A stretch of DNA of 64,000 bases from Spongiactinospora sp. TRM90649 (GTDB lineage: Bacteria > Actinomycetota > Actinomycetes > Streptosporangiales > Streptosporangiaceae), in contig NZ_JARLTC010000039.1 of assembly GCF_029382225.1 (NCBI RefSeq), positions 26,301-90,300 on the forward strand, in the 5' to 3' direction. Position 1 is the stretch's first letter. Each line of letters starts with the position of its first letter. The notes under the pieces are model-generated. The model had not been told where the DNA came from. It saw only the letters and a program-made list of their open reading frames with translations, and did no database searches. The translations under genes and the position numbers were made by a program. Positions 17,484 to 26,273 of the stretch are shown piece by piece.

Positions 17484-18707
17484 ATGGAGAAGCCGGGGCA
17501 TGAGGGCGTCGCGGTCACCGGGCTGGGCGCGATCACGCCGCTGGGCGGTGACGTGACGTCCACGTGGGCGGCGATGCTGCGGGGCGAGTCGGGGGTCTCT
17601 CTGATCGAGGAGGACTGGGCCGAGGGGCTGCCGTCGCGGATCGCGGCGCGGATGGCGGTGGATCCGGCCGGGGTGCTGGGCCGGGTGACGGCGCGCAGGC
17701 TGGACCGCTGCCAGCAGGCCGCGCTGGTCGCGGCCCGCGAGGCGTGGCAGGGCGCGGGGAGCCCGCAGGTGGAGCCGGAGCGGCTGGCGGTGGTGATCGG
17801 CACGGGGGTCGGCGGGGTGCTGACCACGCTGGACCAGGACCGGCTGCGGCGGGAGGCGGGGGCGCGGCGGGTCTCGCCGTACACGGTGCCGATGCTGATG
17901 CCGAACGGGCCGGCGGCGGTGGTGGGCATCGAGTTGGGGGCGCGCGGCGGCGTGCACACGCCGGTCAGCGCGTGCGCCTCGGGGGCGGAGGCGGTCGCGA
18001 TGGGGCTGGACCTGATCCGGCTAGGGCGGGCCGACGTGGTGATCGCCGGGGGCGCGGAGGCGTGCGTGCATCCGCTGACGCTGGCCGGTTTCGCGCAGGC
18101 CAGGGCGCTTTCCACGAACAACGGCGATCCGCTGCGGGCCTCGCGGCCCTTCGACGCCGGGCGGGACGGGTTCGTGATGGGCGAGGGGGCGGCGGTGCTG
18201 GTGCTGGAGCGGGAGGGGTTCGCGGCGGCGCGCGGGGCGCGGGCGCACGCCGTCCTGGCCGGGGCCGGTATGACGTGCGACGCCTGGCACATCACGGCGG
18301 CCGACGCGGACGGGCAGGCGCGGGCGATGCGGCTGGCGTTGTCGGCGGCGGGGCTGGCGCCGGGTGACGTGGGGGTGGTGAGCGCGCACGCCACCTCGAC
18401 CCCGGCGGGCGACCTGACGGAGAACCGGTCGATCTCGCAGGCGCTGGGGCCGGGGCCGGTGGTGACCGCGATCAAGTCGATGACGGGGCACATGTGCGGG
18501 GCGGCCGGGGCGATGGGCGCGATCGCGGCGGTGCTGTCGTTGCGGGAGGGGACGGTCCCGGCCACGCGGAACCTGACGGAGCAGGACGCCGAGGTGGGGC
18601 TGGACGTCGTGACCGGGCGGCCCCGCGCGGGCCGGTGGGGGGTGGCGGTGGCCAACGCGTTCGGGTTCGGCGGGCACAACGCCTGCCTGGCGTTCACCGC
18701 GCCGTGA
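17484..18707 (+). CDS. FabF-like beta-ketoacyl-ACP synthase
   Basis: A 407-residue condensing enzyme of the KAS II type. The ATG at 17484 follows GAGGGGATC at good spacing. The thiolase-fold triad is complete: Cys in SACASGAEA near residue 163, His in AHATSTPAGD near 302 and His in KSMTGHMCGAAGA near 335. These enzymes elongate acyl-ACP by decarboxylative Claisen condensation. No ACP, ketoreductase or chain-length factor lies nearby, so this is probably a stand-alone fatty-acid or accessory synthase and not part of a type II polyketide set. The stop is followed by gene debris. Confidence 0.92.
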   Translation: MEKPGHEGVAVTGLGAITPLGGDVTSTWAAMLRGESGVSLIEEDWAEGLPSRIAARMAVDPAGVLGRVTARRLDRCQQAALVAAREAWQGAGSPQVEPERLAVVIGTGVGGVLTTLDQDRLRREAGARRVSPYTVPMLMPNGPAAVVGIELGARGGVHTPVSACASGAEAVAMGLDLIRLGRADVVIAGGAEACVHPLTLAGFAQARALSTNNGDPLRASRPFDAGRDGFVMGEGAAVLVLEREGFAAARGARAHAVLAGAGMTCDAWHITAADADGQARAMRLALSAAGLAPGDVGVVSAHATSTPAGDLTENRSISQALGPGPVVTAIKSMTGHMCGAAGAMGAIAAVLSLREGTVPATRNLTEQDAEVGLDVVTGRPRAGRWGVAVANAFGFGGHNACLAFTAP

Positions 18708-18885
18708 CCTGCTCGGCGGTGTCGCGCAGGGCCGGTGCCGGGGGCGCCTTGGACGCAGATGGATCCGTCGAGCGGGGCACGGACGAGTTCGTCCTGTTCG
18801 GGCTGGATGGTGGCGACGATGTCGCGCATCGGGCCGACGCGGGGCCGTTCGATCTCGGTGGTGAGGATGCGGCTGGCGGCGGCGT
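18708..18885 (-). pseudogene. HelR/UvrD-like helicase fragment ending inside Walker A
   Basis: On the minus strand the sequence reads ILTTEIERPRVGPMRDIVAT, then IQPEQDELVRAPLDGSICVQ and GAPGTG. This is the entry to the ATPase core of HelD/HelR-type RNA-polymerase-recycling helicases, whose Walker A motif reads GAPGTGKTA. The match breaks exactly after GTG, so the Lys and everything downstream are gone; a short LRDTAEQVTAR tail follows before the ketosynthase stop. The N-terminal helices are also missing. Only about 50 residues remain, so the gene is dead. Confidence 0.65.
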
Positions 18886-19218
18886 TTCCTGGCCGGGCTC
18901 GACGCCCGTGACCCGATCACCGGGCTCAACGACGTGCCCGAGGTGCTGGCCTACCACGCGATGGTGTTCGGCACCCCGTCCCTGGCGGTGCGGGTGATGC
19001 GGTACACGGCCGACGACGAGGAGGCCCTGGCGGCGGAACTGGGCGGCGATCTGGGCGCCCGCCTGGCGGCGGCCCAGATACTCGCCGTCCAGCGGGTGCT
19101 CGCCCGTGACAACTGGCGCCGCCTGTCGGCCGGCGAATCCGCCGAATCCGTCCACCCCGCCGCCGTCTCCGCCGCCGAACGCGCCTTCGCCCACCTGAGG
19201 ACGGGCCTGCCGTACTAG
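18886..19218 (+). pseudogene. C-terminal remnant of a TetR-family regulator
   Basis: The frame gives FLAGLDARDPITGLNDVPEV followed by an all-helical stretch (MVFGTPSLAVRVMRYTADDE; AQILAVQRVLARDNWRRL; AVSAAERAFAHL) typical of the ligand-binding half of actinomycete TetR proteins. The N-terminal HTH is absent: upstream sequence switches abruptly at about 18885 to the antisense helicase fragment. A GTG at 18934 could start a product of 94 residues, but it would lack DNA binding. The break joins two unrelated genes end to end. Confidence 0.65.
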
Positions 19219-19222
19219 CGTT

Positions 19223-19248
19223 CCGCCCCGGCGGGGACGCCGGGGCGG
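19223..19248. terminator. Bidirectional hairpin between TetR remnant and DksA-like gene
   Basis: Perfect 11-base arms, CCGCCCCGGCG (19223-19233) and its complement (19238-19248), enclose a GGGA loop. It lies between the convergent TetR remnant and the zinc-finger gene. No T tract is present, as is usual in such GC-rich genomes. Confidence 0.75.
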
Positions 19249-19263
19249 GGTTGGGGCGGCGGG

Positions 19264-19605
19264 TCAGGCGGCCTCGGCGCGGCGCTGGCAGCCGATGCAG
19301 TAGCGGGCCAGCGGGCGGATCTTGAGGCGTTCGAACGGGATGCCGGTCCGGCAGTGCGCGCACCGTCCGAAGGAGCCCTCGTCCATGCGGCCGAGGGCCT
19401 GGTTCAGCTCGGCGATCGCGCGGTCGGCCGCGGACAGGGAGGCCAGCAGCTCCTGCCAGGTGCCGTCCGCGCCGCCGCTGTCCTCGGCCTCGGCGCGCAG
19501 GCCGAGCAGGTGGCGGCTGCGCCGTTCGAGCTGCTCCTCCAGGTCCTGGCGCAGCGACTGGAGCTGCACGGTGCTGAGGTGCGAGGCGGTGGGTGTCTCG
19601 GTCAT
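19264..19605 (-). CDS. TraR/DksA-type C4 zinc-finger protein
   Basis: A 113-residue protein. The ATG at 19605 is preceded by AGGGATC; longer in-frame starts have no support. Residues 10-75 are a helical coiled region (LQSLRQDLEEQLERRSRHLL) with a LGRMDEGSFGRC segment. The C-terminal zinc finger has two CxxC-like pairs, CAHC and YCIGC, separated by 17 residues. DksA-type proteins bind the RNA polymerase secondary channel; actinobacterial relatives are mostly uncharacterised. Whether the acidic tip needed for DksA action is kept is unclear. Confidence 0.9.
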   Translation of the reverse strand: MTETPTASHLSTVQLQSLRQDLEEQLERRSRHLLGLRAEAEDSGGADGTWQELLASLSAADRAIAELNQALGRMDEGSFGRCAHCRTGIPFERLKIRPLARYCIGCQRRAEAA

Positions 19606-19839
19606 GGTCTGTGATCCCTTTTCTCGTTCGGTGGCGGCCGGGCACGCGGGTATGGCGTATCGCCGCAGGTGAAGGTGGCCGCCCGCGTACGCGCGGGCCC
19701 ATGGAGGGGCCTTCAGGCGGGCGCGTGCGGCGGGGCCGTGCGGGCGTCGCCGCACGGCGGAACGGCCGCGCGCGTCGGCGGCGGCCTTCGGTGTGAGGGC
19801 ACGGTCACGGGCCCCGGCCCGGTGGGCGGGGCGCGGCGG

Positions 19840-20217
19840 CTAGGACGCCGGAGGGCTGCGCGATCCGGCGGCGCGATGGGCGAGTTGCTGGGGATCGCGG
19901 ATCGGCTCGGCGGGGACCGCCCTCGCCGGCGGGGCCGGGCGGTCGGCGGCGCCGGCCCGGGCGGCGCGCGGCAGCGGCCACATCGGCGGCGCGTGGTGCT
20001 CGCGGACGCCCGCCGGTTGCGGCGGGAGCGACGCCAGGTCGGCGTCGGTGGCGTCCAGGCCCCACAGCGCGGTGACGGGCGGCCAGGTACGGCCCGCCGC
20101 GCCGCCGCCGTTCCAGGCGGACTGGGTGAGGGCGGACAGCAGCAGGCACAGCAGAGTCAGGCCCACCACGCTCACCGGCGCGATGGACCCGCGTGCCGCC
20201 CGCAGTGGTCCCCTCAT
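19840..20217 (-). CDS. Small membrane-anchored hypothetical protein
   Basis: A 125-residue protein with one hydrophobic segment near the N-terminus (SVVGLTLLCLLLSALTQSAW), then a Pro/Ala/Arg-rich tail (about 90 residues) with no fold I recognise. An alternative ATG lies 12 bases upstream (20229). It is divergent from the small exported protein that precedes SecDF, with 183 bases between, so the two may share a control region. The 234 bases between its stop and the start of the zinc-finger gene contain nothing I can support. Confidence 0.5.
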   Translation of the reverse strand: MRGPLRAARGSIAPVSVVGLTLLCLLLSALTQSAWNGGGAAGRTWPPVTALWGLDATDADLASLPPQPAGVREHHAPPMWPLPRAARAGAADRPAPPARAVPAEPIRDPQQLAHRAAGSRSPPAS

Positions 20218-20400
20218 GGGGCCGACCATAGCCGAGAAGATGAAAAAGGGAAAAAGGTATGCTCGTCCCTTTTGCCGGGGCGGGTGGGCGGGCTGATGCG
20301 CGGCTCGCCCGCGCCGGGGTACGGTGGCCGCGGGCGCCCTGAGCCCGCCATCCGGGGTTTCCCGGTTTCCCTGGAATCGCGGCACCGGTCAGGAGGAGAC

Positions 20401-20784
20401 GTGCGCAGCAGACTGCCCGCCGTCCTGCTCCTGCTGCTGTCGGTGCTGGCGATCTCGCCGGCGCAGTCCCCGCGGTTCCATGAGCAGGCCGCGCACGCCG
20501 TACAGATCGTGCAGGGCGTCCAGTTCGCGCAGGCCGTGCAGGGCGTGCCGATCGCGGGGCCCGCCGGTGACGGCGCCGCGCTGACGCCGCCCGCCGAGGT
20601 GCCGCCCGCGCTCTACCAGGATCGCGGGGTCCCGGCCGCGACGGGGTGGGCGGCTGTGCTACCCGGTGCGTGGCGGCCCGGTGCCGCCGTGCCGCCCGCG
20701 CGGGTCCGGGCCGCGTCCTCGGTGGCGGGCGGATGGCGGGCGGCCACCGGCCCGGCCAGGGCGCCGCCTTTCACGACGAGCTGA
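20401..20784 (+). CDS. Small exported hypothetical protein upstream of SecDF
   Basis: A 127-residue frame with a GTG start and a strong ribosome-binding site (CAGGAGGAGAC). The signal peptide (RLPAVLLLLLSVLAISPA) is clear. The mature part opens with a repetitive Val/Gln/Ala stretch (VQIVQGVQFAQAVQGVP) and is otherwise Pro/Ala-rich, without cysteines. It ends 44 bases before the SecDF start, so the two are probably co-transcribed. I know of no family. It may be a substrate or partner of this SecDF copy, but that is inference from position. Confidence 0.6.
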   Translation: MRSRLPAVLLLLLSVLAISPAQSPRFHEQAAHAVQIVQGVQFAQAVQGVPIAGPAGDGAALTPPAEVPPALYQDRGVPAATGWAAVLPGAWRPGAAVPPARVRAASSVAGGWRAATGPARAPPFTTS

Positions 20785-20828
20785 AGTCCCCCCTTTTTCT
20801 CCTCATTCAGCTCTCGTGGAGGCTTCTC

Positions 20829-23069
20829 ATGTCACGTGCGCCCGTGTGGCGCGCGGTGGTGGCGTGCGCCCTCGTCGCCATCGCGGCATTGCTCACCCTG
20901 ACCATGTCGCCGCGCCTCGGCCTGGACCTGCGCGGCGGTACCCAGCTCGTCTTCGAAAGCCGCGACTCACCGGTCGCCAAGGCCGATTCCGAGGCCACCG
21001 ACCGCGCCCTGGACGTGCTGCGCCGCCGCGCGGACGCGCTCGGTGTGGTCGATCCCGTCCTGGTCCGCTCCGGCGAGCGGCGGATCATCGTGGAACTGCC
21101 CGGCGTGCTCGACCCGGCCCAGGCCGCCCGGGTCATCGGCAGGACCGCCCAGCTCGCCTTCCATCCGGTGCTCGCCGACACCGACGCCGAAGGGCGGGAA
21201 CTGGCCGACGAGGCCGGTGGGCGGCTGCGGGTCGGGCCCGTGGCGATCAGCGGTGACGGCGTCGGCGACGCCGGCGCGCGCAACGACCCCCAGCAGGGAC
21301 CGGCCTGGTTCGTCACCGTCGACTTCCGCGACGCCGAGGCGTGGCAGCGGCTGACCGGCCAGGCGGCCTGTCACGAGCCGGGTGATCCGCGGCGGCGGGT
21401 GGCGATCGTGCTCGACGAGAAGGTGATCTCCTCGCCGCAGGTGGATCCGAGCGTGGCCTGCCGGGCCGGGATGCCCGGCGGGTCCACGCAGATCAGCGGG
21501 TCGTTCGGCGTGCAGGAGGCCAACGACCTGGCGGTGCTGATCAAGGGCGGCGCGCTGCCGGTGCCGCTGACGATGGTCGAGCAGCGCACCGTCGGCCCGA
21601 CCCTCGGGGCTCAGGCGATCGAGGCCAGCGCCATGGCGGCGATCGCCGGGGTGGCGCTGACGGGCACGTTCATCATCGCCGTCTACCGGCTGTCGGGGCT
21701 GCTGGCGACGGTGGCGCTGGCCGCGTACGGGCTGATCTCCTACGCCGCGCTGCTGGCGCTGGGGGCGACGCTCACCCTGCCGGGCCTGGCGGGTTTCGTG
21801 CTGGCCATCGGCATGGCGGTCGACGCCAACGTGCTGGTGTTCGAACGGGCCCGCGAGGAGTACGGCCGGGCGGCGCGGCGCGGCGTCGGCCCGGCGCTGG
21901 TGCGGGGGTTCCGGTACGCGTGGGGCGCCATCGCCGACTCGGCGATCACCACGCTGCTGGCCGCCGCGCTGCTGTTCTGGCTGGCCTCGGGGCCGGTGCG
22001 CGGGTTCGGGGTGACCCTGGCGATCGGCGTGCTGGCCTCGCTGGTGTCGGCGATGCTCATCACCCGGGTGCTGAGCCACGTGCTGCTCGGGCTGGTGGGG
22101 CCGAAGGCCACCGGGCTGGCCTCGCAGGGCCGGGTGCGGACCTGGCTGGCCGGGCGCGACCTGCGTCCGATGGCGTACGGCAGGCGCTGGCTGGCCGCGG
22201 CCGCCGTCGTGGTGGCCGTCGTGGTGGCGGGGCTGGTCCTGCACGGCCTGAACGTCGGCGTGGAGTTCACCGGCGGGCGGCTGGTGGAGTTCGCCGCCAC
22301 CCGGCCGGTGGACGCCGAGGCCGCGCGGCGGGCCGTCGCCGAGGCCGGGCACGCCTCGGCGCAGGTGCACGCCGGCGGGCAGACGGTCTCGGTGCGCGCG
22401 GGGCAGATCGGCGCCGAGGAGGTGGCGGGCATCGAGCGGGCGCTGGGCGAGCACGTCGGGCAGGTGAGCAAGCAGCGCGACGAGCTGATCGGGCCCAGCA
22501 TGGGCGCGGAGCTGCGGCGTAACGCGCTCATCGCGCTGGGCGTGGCGCTGGCCGCGCAGATGGTCTATCTGGCGGTCAGGTTCCGCTGGACGTTCGGCGC
22601 CGCCGCCGTCTCGGCGCTGGTCGTGGACGTGGCCGCGGTCGCGGGCGTGTTCGCCTGGCTGGGCAAGCCGGTGGACGGGGTGTTCGTGGCCGCGATGCTC
22701 ACCATCATCGGCTATTCGATCAACGACAAGGTGGTGGTGTTCGACCGGGTGCGGGAGCTGTGGCGCGAGCGGCGGCGGACGCCGTTCCCGCGCGTGGTGG
22801 ACACGGCGATCGTGCAGACCCTCCCGCGCACGGTGAACACCGGGCTGGGGGCGTTGCTCATCCTCGCGGCGCTGGCCGTGTTCGGCGGCGACACCTTGCG
22901 CGACTTCGCCATCGCGCTGATCATCGGGATCGTGGCGGGCACGGCGTCCTCGGCGTTCGTGGCCGGGCCGGTGGCGGTGGAGCTGGAACGGCTCGGCGGC
23001 AAGCCGCCGCCCGAGCCGGCCGCGCCGCGCGAGCGCCGGCGGCGGGAGGGCAGCGGGGCGGTGGTGTGA
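20829..23069 (+). CDS. secDF: Fused protein translocase subunit SecDF
   Basis: A 746-residue fusion of SecD and SecF; the ATG follows GTGGAGG. The SecD half has LGLDLRGGTQLVFE at about 29-42, the P1-like head (VLRRRADALGVVDPVLVRSG) and IGMAVDANVLVFER near 325-340. The SecF half has NVGVEFTGGRLVEF near 475 and IIGYSINDKVVVFDRVRE near 625-642. About 12 membrane helices are expected. SecDF uses the proton gradient to pull proteins from SecYEG. Actinomycetes usually encode separate SecD and SecF; a fused paralogue is also known in Streptomyces coelicolor. This looks like that second copy, since it is far from yajC or other sec genes. Confidence 0.93.
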   Translation: MSRAPVWRAVVACALVAIAALLTLTMSPRLGLDLRGGTQLVFESRDSPVAKADSEATDRALDVLRRRADALGVVDPVLVRSGERRIIVELPGVLDPAQAARVIGRTAQLAFHPVLADTDAEGRELADEAGGRLRVGPVAISGDGVGDAGARNDPQQGPAWFVTVDFRDAEAWQRLTGQAACHEPGDPRRRVAIVLDEKVISSPQVDPSVACRAGMPGGSTQISGSFGVQEANDLAVLIKGGALPVPLTMVEQRTVGPTLGAQAIEASAMAAIAGVALTGTFIIAVYRLSGLLATVALAAYGLISYAALLALGATLTLPGLAGFVLAIGMAVDANVLVFERAREEYGRAARRGVGPALVRGFRYAWGAIADSAITTLLAAALLFWLASGPVRGFGVTLAIGVLASLVSAMLITRVLSHVLLGLVGPKATGLASQGRVRTWLAGRDLRPMAYGRRWLAAAAVVVAVVVAGLVLHGLNVGVEFTGGRLVEFAATRPVDAEAARRAVAEAGHASAQVHAGGQTVSVRAGQIGAEEVAGIERALGEHVGQVSKQRDELIGPSMGAELRRNALIALGVALAAQMVYLAVRFRWTFGAAAVSALVVDVAAVAGVFAWLGKPVDGVFVAAMLTIIGYSINDKVVVFDRVRELWRERRRTPFPRVVDTAIVQTLPRTVNTGLGALLILAALAVFGGDTLRDFAIALIIGIVAGTASSAFVAGPVAVELERLGGKPPPEPAAPRERRRREGSGAVV

Positions 23070-23075
23070 GCGCCC

Positions 23076-23121
23076 GCCGGCCGGGGGCGTGAGCCACGAC
23101 GGCTCGACGCCCCCGGCCGGC
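23076..23121 (+). terminator. Long hairpin terminator after secDF
   Basis: Arms GCCGGCCGGGGGCGTGAGCC (23076-23095) and 23101-23121 pair over 20 bases with a single bulged G and a five-base loop. It starts seven bases after the secDF stop codon. Confidence 0.85.
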
Positions 23122-23194
23122 GACCCCGCGGCGGCGTCGATGGCATAAATTGCAAACCTTGTGTCATTGACGCCACGGTGGGTCGTTGACCAGC

Positions 23195-24253
23195 ATGGAT
23201 GGAGTGCAGCGGCGCATCGTGTTCGTGGTGTTCGACGACTTCCAGCTCCTGGACATGTCCGGGCCGGCGGAGGTGTTCGCGACGGCGAACCTGTGGGCCG
23301 GGGGACACGGTTACGTCGTGGAGGTCGCGGGCGCGCGCGCCGGGCACGTGGTGGCGCACGGGGGCATCACCATGGTCGCGGGCGCGGCCCTTGAGGACCT
23401 GCGCGGCCCGATCGACACGCTGTTCGTGGTCGGCGGGTTCTCGGTGCCCGAACGGCTGTCCGACCCGGGGCTGATCGCTCAGATCGGACGGCTGGCGCGG
23501 GTGTCGCGCCGGGTGGCCTCGGTCTGCAACGGCGCGATGTTCCTGGCCGAGGCGGGCCTGCTGGAGGGGCGGCGGGCCGCGACGCACTGGCTGGCCACGG
23601 GGGAGCTGGCCAGGCGTTACCCGGGGGTGCGGGTCGATCCGGAGGCGATCTACGTCAGGGACGGCGAGGTGTGGACCTCGGCGGGCGTCAGCTCCGGCAT
23701 CGACCTGGCCCTGGCGCTGGTCGCCGAGGACCACGGCCCGGAGCTGGCCAGGGAGATCGCCCGCATGCTGGTGGTGTACCTGCACCGTCCCGGCGGGCAG
23801 AGCCAGTTCAGCACGCCGGTGATCGCCACCACGCCGCGCCGGGGCGACCTGCGCGAGCTGCAGATGTTCATCGACGCCCATCCGGCGGAGGATCTGAGCG
23901 TGCCGGCGCTGGCCCGGCGGGCGGGCATGAGCCAGCGGCACTTCTCGCGGGTGTTCACCGCGCAGACGGGGCTGTCGCCCGGCAGGTACGTCGAGCGGTG
24001 CCGGGCGGAGGCGGCCCGGCGGCTGCTGGAGACGACGGACGATCCGCTGGACACGGTGGCCAGGCGGTCCGGGCTGGGCGTGGGGGAGACGCTGTACCGG
24101 GTGTTCCGGCGGCACTGGCGGATCTCGCCCGGCGACTACCGGCGGCGGTTCCGGTCGTCGGCGTCCGCGCCGGAGGGGCCCACGCAGATCGCGGTCGTCC
24201 GTGCGACGTCGGTGGCCCCGGGGATCGCGGCGCCGTTCTCGCTGGCCAGGTAG
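23195..24253 (+). CDS. GlxA-type AraC-family regulator with DJ-1/PfpI domain
   Basis: A 352-residue regulator from the ATG at 23195 (a TTG nine bases upstream is also possible). Residues 5-190 form a DJ-1/PfpI domain (VFVVFDDFQLLDMSGPAEVF) with the cysteine in SVCNGAMFLAEAG. Residues 220-325 hold the two AraC helix-turn-helices (DLSVPALARRAGMSQRHFSR; LDTVARRSGLGVGETLYRVF). GlxA-like proteins often control nitrogen or amine catabolism, but no such genes are adjacent. The 73 bases upstream contain AT-rich sequence (GCATAAATTGCAAACC) likely to be its promoter or operator. Confidence 0.92.
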   Translation: MDGVQRRIVFVVFDDFQLLDMSGPAEVFATANLWAGGHGYVVEVAGARAGHVVAHGGITMVAGAALEDLRGPIDTLFVVGGFSVPERLSDPGLIAQIGRLARVSRRVASVCNGAMFLAEAGLLEGRRAATHWLATGELARRYPGVRVDPEAIYVRDGEVWTSAGVSSGIDLALALVAEDHGPELAREIARMLVVYLHRPGGQSQFSTPVIATTPRRGDLRELQMFIDAHPAEDLSVPALARRAGMSQRHFSRVFTAQTGLSPGRYVERCRAEAARRLLETTDDPLDTVARRSGLGVGETLYRVFRRHWRISPGDYRRRFRSSASAPEGPTQIAVVRATSVAPGIAAPFSLAR

Positions 24254-24356
24254 CCGCCCGCCCACCGGCGGCGGGGGTGGGTTTGGGGGGATTTGTTCGG
24301 CCGGGCGGGACCGGTCATGATCGGGGTCACCCCCCTACCGATTGGACGACACCACG

Positions 24357-25904
24357 GTGCGAAGAATCGTCGCGGCGTTGACCGTCTCGCTGGCCGTCCT
24401 GGCGGCCACGCTCCTTCCCTCGCTCGCCCCCGCCGGGGCGGCGGTCCCGCACTGGACGCCGGCCCCGGCCTGGGCGCCCTGCCCCGAGGATCCGGGCGCG
24501 GCGTGCGCCCGCCTGACACTGCCCGTCGACTGGGACGACCCGCGCGGCCCGGCGTTCCAGATGGCCGTGGCCCGGCGGCCCGCCACCGACCCCGCCGCCA
24601 GGATCGGCACCCTGGTGATCAACCCCGGCGGCCCCGGCGGATCGGGCGTGGACGCCGTCCTGCGCAACGACCTGCGGCTCAGCCCGCGCCTGCTGGCCCG
24701 CTTCGACCTGGTCGGCTTCGACCCCCGCGGGGTCGGCCGCAGCAACCCGGTGCTGTGCTCGCGCGACCTCGCGCTGCGGACCCCCGACCCGATCATGCGC
24801 ACGCAGGCCGACTTCCAGGCCCGGCTGGCCTTCAACGCCCGCTACTCCCGCGACTGCCGCGCCCGCACCGGCCCGCTGTACGACCACGTGGACACGCTGA
24901 GCGTGGTCCGCGACGTGGACGCGCTGCGCGCCGCGCTCGGCGAGGACCGGCTCACCTACTACGGCGCGTCCTACGGCACGCTGATCGGCCAGCAGTACGC
25001 CGAGCGCTACCCCGGGCGGGTGCGCGCGCTGGCCATGGACGGCAACATGGACCACGACCTGGACACCACCCGGATGCTCGACACCGACACCTGGACCACC
25101 CAGGACTCCTTCGACGAGTTCGTCAAGTGGTGCGCGGCCGCGCGGGAGTGCGAGCTGCACGGGCGAGACGTGCGGGCGCTGTTCGCGGACCTGATGGCAC
25201 GGGCCGAACGCGGCGAGCTGAGCCTGCCGCAGGCCCCGGACGGCAGGCTCACCCCGTTCCTGCTGGTGCTGCAGACCTTCAGCGCCACCTACGGTCCCGA
25301 CTGGGCCGCCCTGGCCGCGTTCCTGCGCGCCCTGGACGCCGGGACGGACACCGCGCGTCCGCTGGTCACCCGCCCGGCGGGGGAGGAGACGTTCAACGAC
25401 GCCACCCAGGTGATCTGCCAGGACTACTGGCTTCCGGTGCGCGACCAGCGGGCGTTCCAGCGGCATCTGCGCAGGCTGGCGGCGATCGCCCCGGACATGC
25501 GGTTCAGCCCCATCTCGATCTCGGGGACGGCCGCCTGCCTCGGGCAGCCCGTGCCCGTCCCCAACCCGCAGCATCGGCTGCGGGTGTCCGGGACGCCCCC
25601 GCTGCTGCTGGTCAACGGCCTGCACGACCCGGCCACCGGGTATCCGTGGGCGCAGAGCACGGCCCGGCAGATCGGCCGCGAGGCCAGGCTGCTCACCTAT
25701 GAGGGCTGGGGGCACGTCGTCTACGGGCGCGGCGCCTGCGCCGACCGGGCCGTGGAGGACTACCTGATCTCCCTGACGGTGCCCGCCAAGGGGGCGCGCT
25801 GCCCGGCCGTGCCGCCGGGCCAGGGACTCGCGGGTCGTTCCGCGCCGCCCCGCCCGCCGTCGGGGCCGGTCCCGGGGCTTCCCGGCTGGGTCTGGAACCG
25901 CTGA
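24357..25904 (+). CDS. Exported alpha/beta hydrolase, tripeptidyl-aminopeptidase-like
   Basis: A 515-residue enzyme of peptidase family S33. I chose the GTG at 24357 since it directly precedes a signal peptide (RRIVAALTVSLAVLAATLLP) ending near AGAAV; a TTG at 24342 is an alternative. Family markers are NPGGPGGSG (oxyanion loop), DPRGVGRSN, the nucleophile in YYGASYGT, and the TAP-like C-terminal domain with the Asp in GLHDPATGYPWA and the His in GWGHVVY. Such secreted enzymes release short peptides from protein N-termini. The end is Pro-rich. It has no obvious operon partner. Confidence 0.9.
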   Translation: MRRIVAALTVSLAVLAATLLPSLAPAGAAVPHWTPAPAWAPCPEDPGAACARLTLPVDWDDPRGPAFQMAVARRPATDPAARIGTLVINPGGPGGSGVDAVLRNDLRLSPRLLARFDLVGFDPRGVGRSNPVLCSRDLALRTPDPIMRTQADFQARLAFNARYSRDCRARTGPLYDHVDTLSVVRDVDALRAALGEDRLTYYGASYGTLIGQQYAERYPGRVRALAMDGNMDHDLDTTRMLDTDTWTTQDSFDEFVKWCAAARECELHGRDVRALFADLMARAERGELSLPQAPDGRLTPFLLVLQTFSATYGPDWAALAAFLRALDAGTDTARPLVTRPAGEETFNDATQVICQDYWLPVRDQRAFQRHLRRLAAIAPDMRFSPISISGTAACLGQPVPVPNPQHRLRVSGTPPLLLVNGLHDPATGYPWAQSTARQIGREARLLTYEGWGHVVYGRGACADRAVEDYLISLTVPAKGARCPAVPPGQGLAGRSAPPRPPSGPVPGLPGWVWNR

Positions 25905-26054
25905 GCTCGCCCAGCGCGGTCTTCTCCGGGTCATTCGCCGGTCTTCGCGGGGCGGCGCCGACGCCGGTCACGCCCCGCGAGGGCCGCTCACGGCGGGACG
26001 TCACCGGTGGACCCTGCGGCCGGAGGTCGGCGGTGGCCGCCGCAGGGCGCCGGG

Positions 26055-26189
26055 CTACTCGGGGGCTTCGTCCACCGCGGGGCGTTTGGGCTGCTTCTTG
26101 GCCTGCTTGGCGCTGCGGGTGGCCTTGATCGCCGCCTTCTTCGCCTTCGCGGATGACTTGATGGACTTCTTCTGGGCGGTGTCTCCCAT
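26055..26189 (-). CDS. Small Lys/Ala-rich basic protein
   Basis: A 44-residue protein starting at the ATG at 26189 behind a very strong GAGGGGGAATC site. It is about one third lysine or arginine (KKSIKSSAKAKKAAIKATRS) with an acidic tip (VDEAPE). The composition resembles histone-H1-like tails or small nucleic-acid-binding proteins. I do not recognise a family. The good ribosome-binding site and codon use argue that it is real. The preceding intergenic stretch of ~150 bases after the peptidase gene holds nothing else. Confidence 0.6.
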   Translation of the reverse strand: MGDTAQKKSIKSSAKAKKAAIKATRSAKQAKKQPKRPAVDEAPE

Positions 26190-26273
26190 GATTCCCCCTC
26201 TTGTCGGCGTGACATCCCGGCATGGGATATCACGCCGATTACTACCCTTCTGTAGGCGATTCACTACATAGTG

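Noticed and set aside
24254..24356. GC-rich hairpin-like sequence after the GlxA-type regulator as a terminator
   Set aside because: Pairing is imperfect and G-rich on one side only; not convincing compared with the other terminators.
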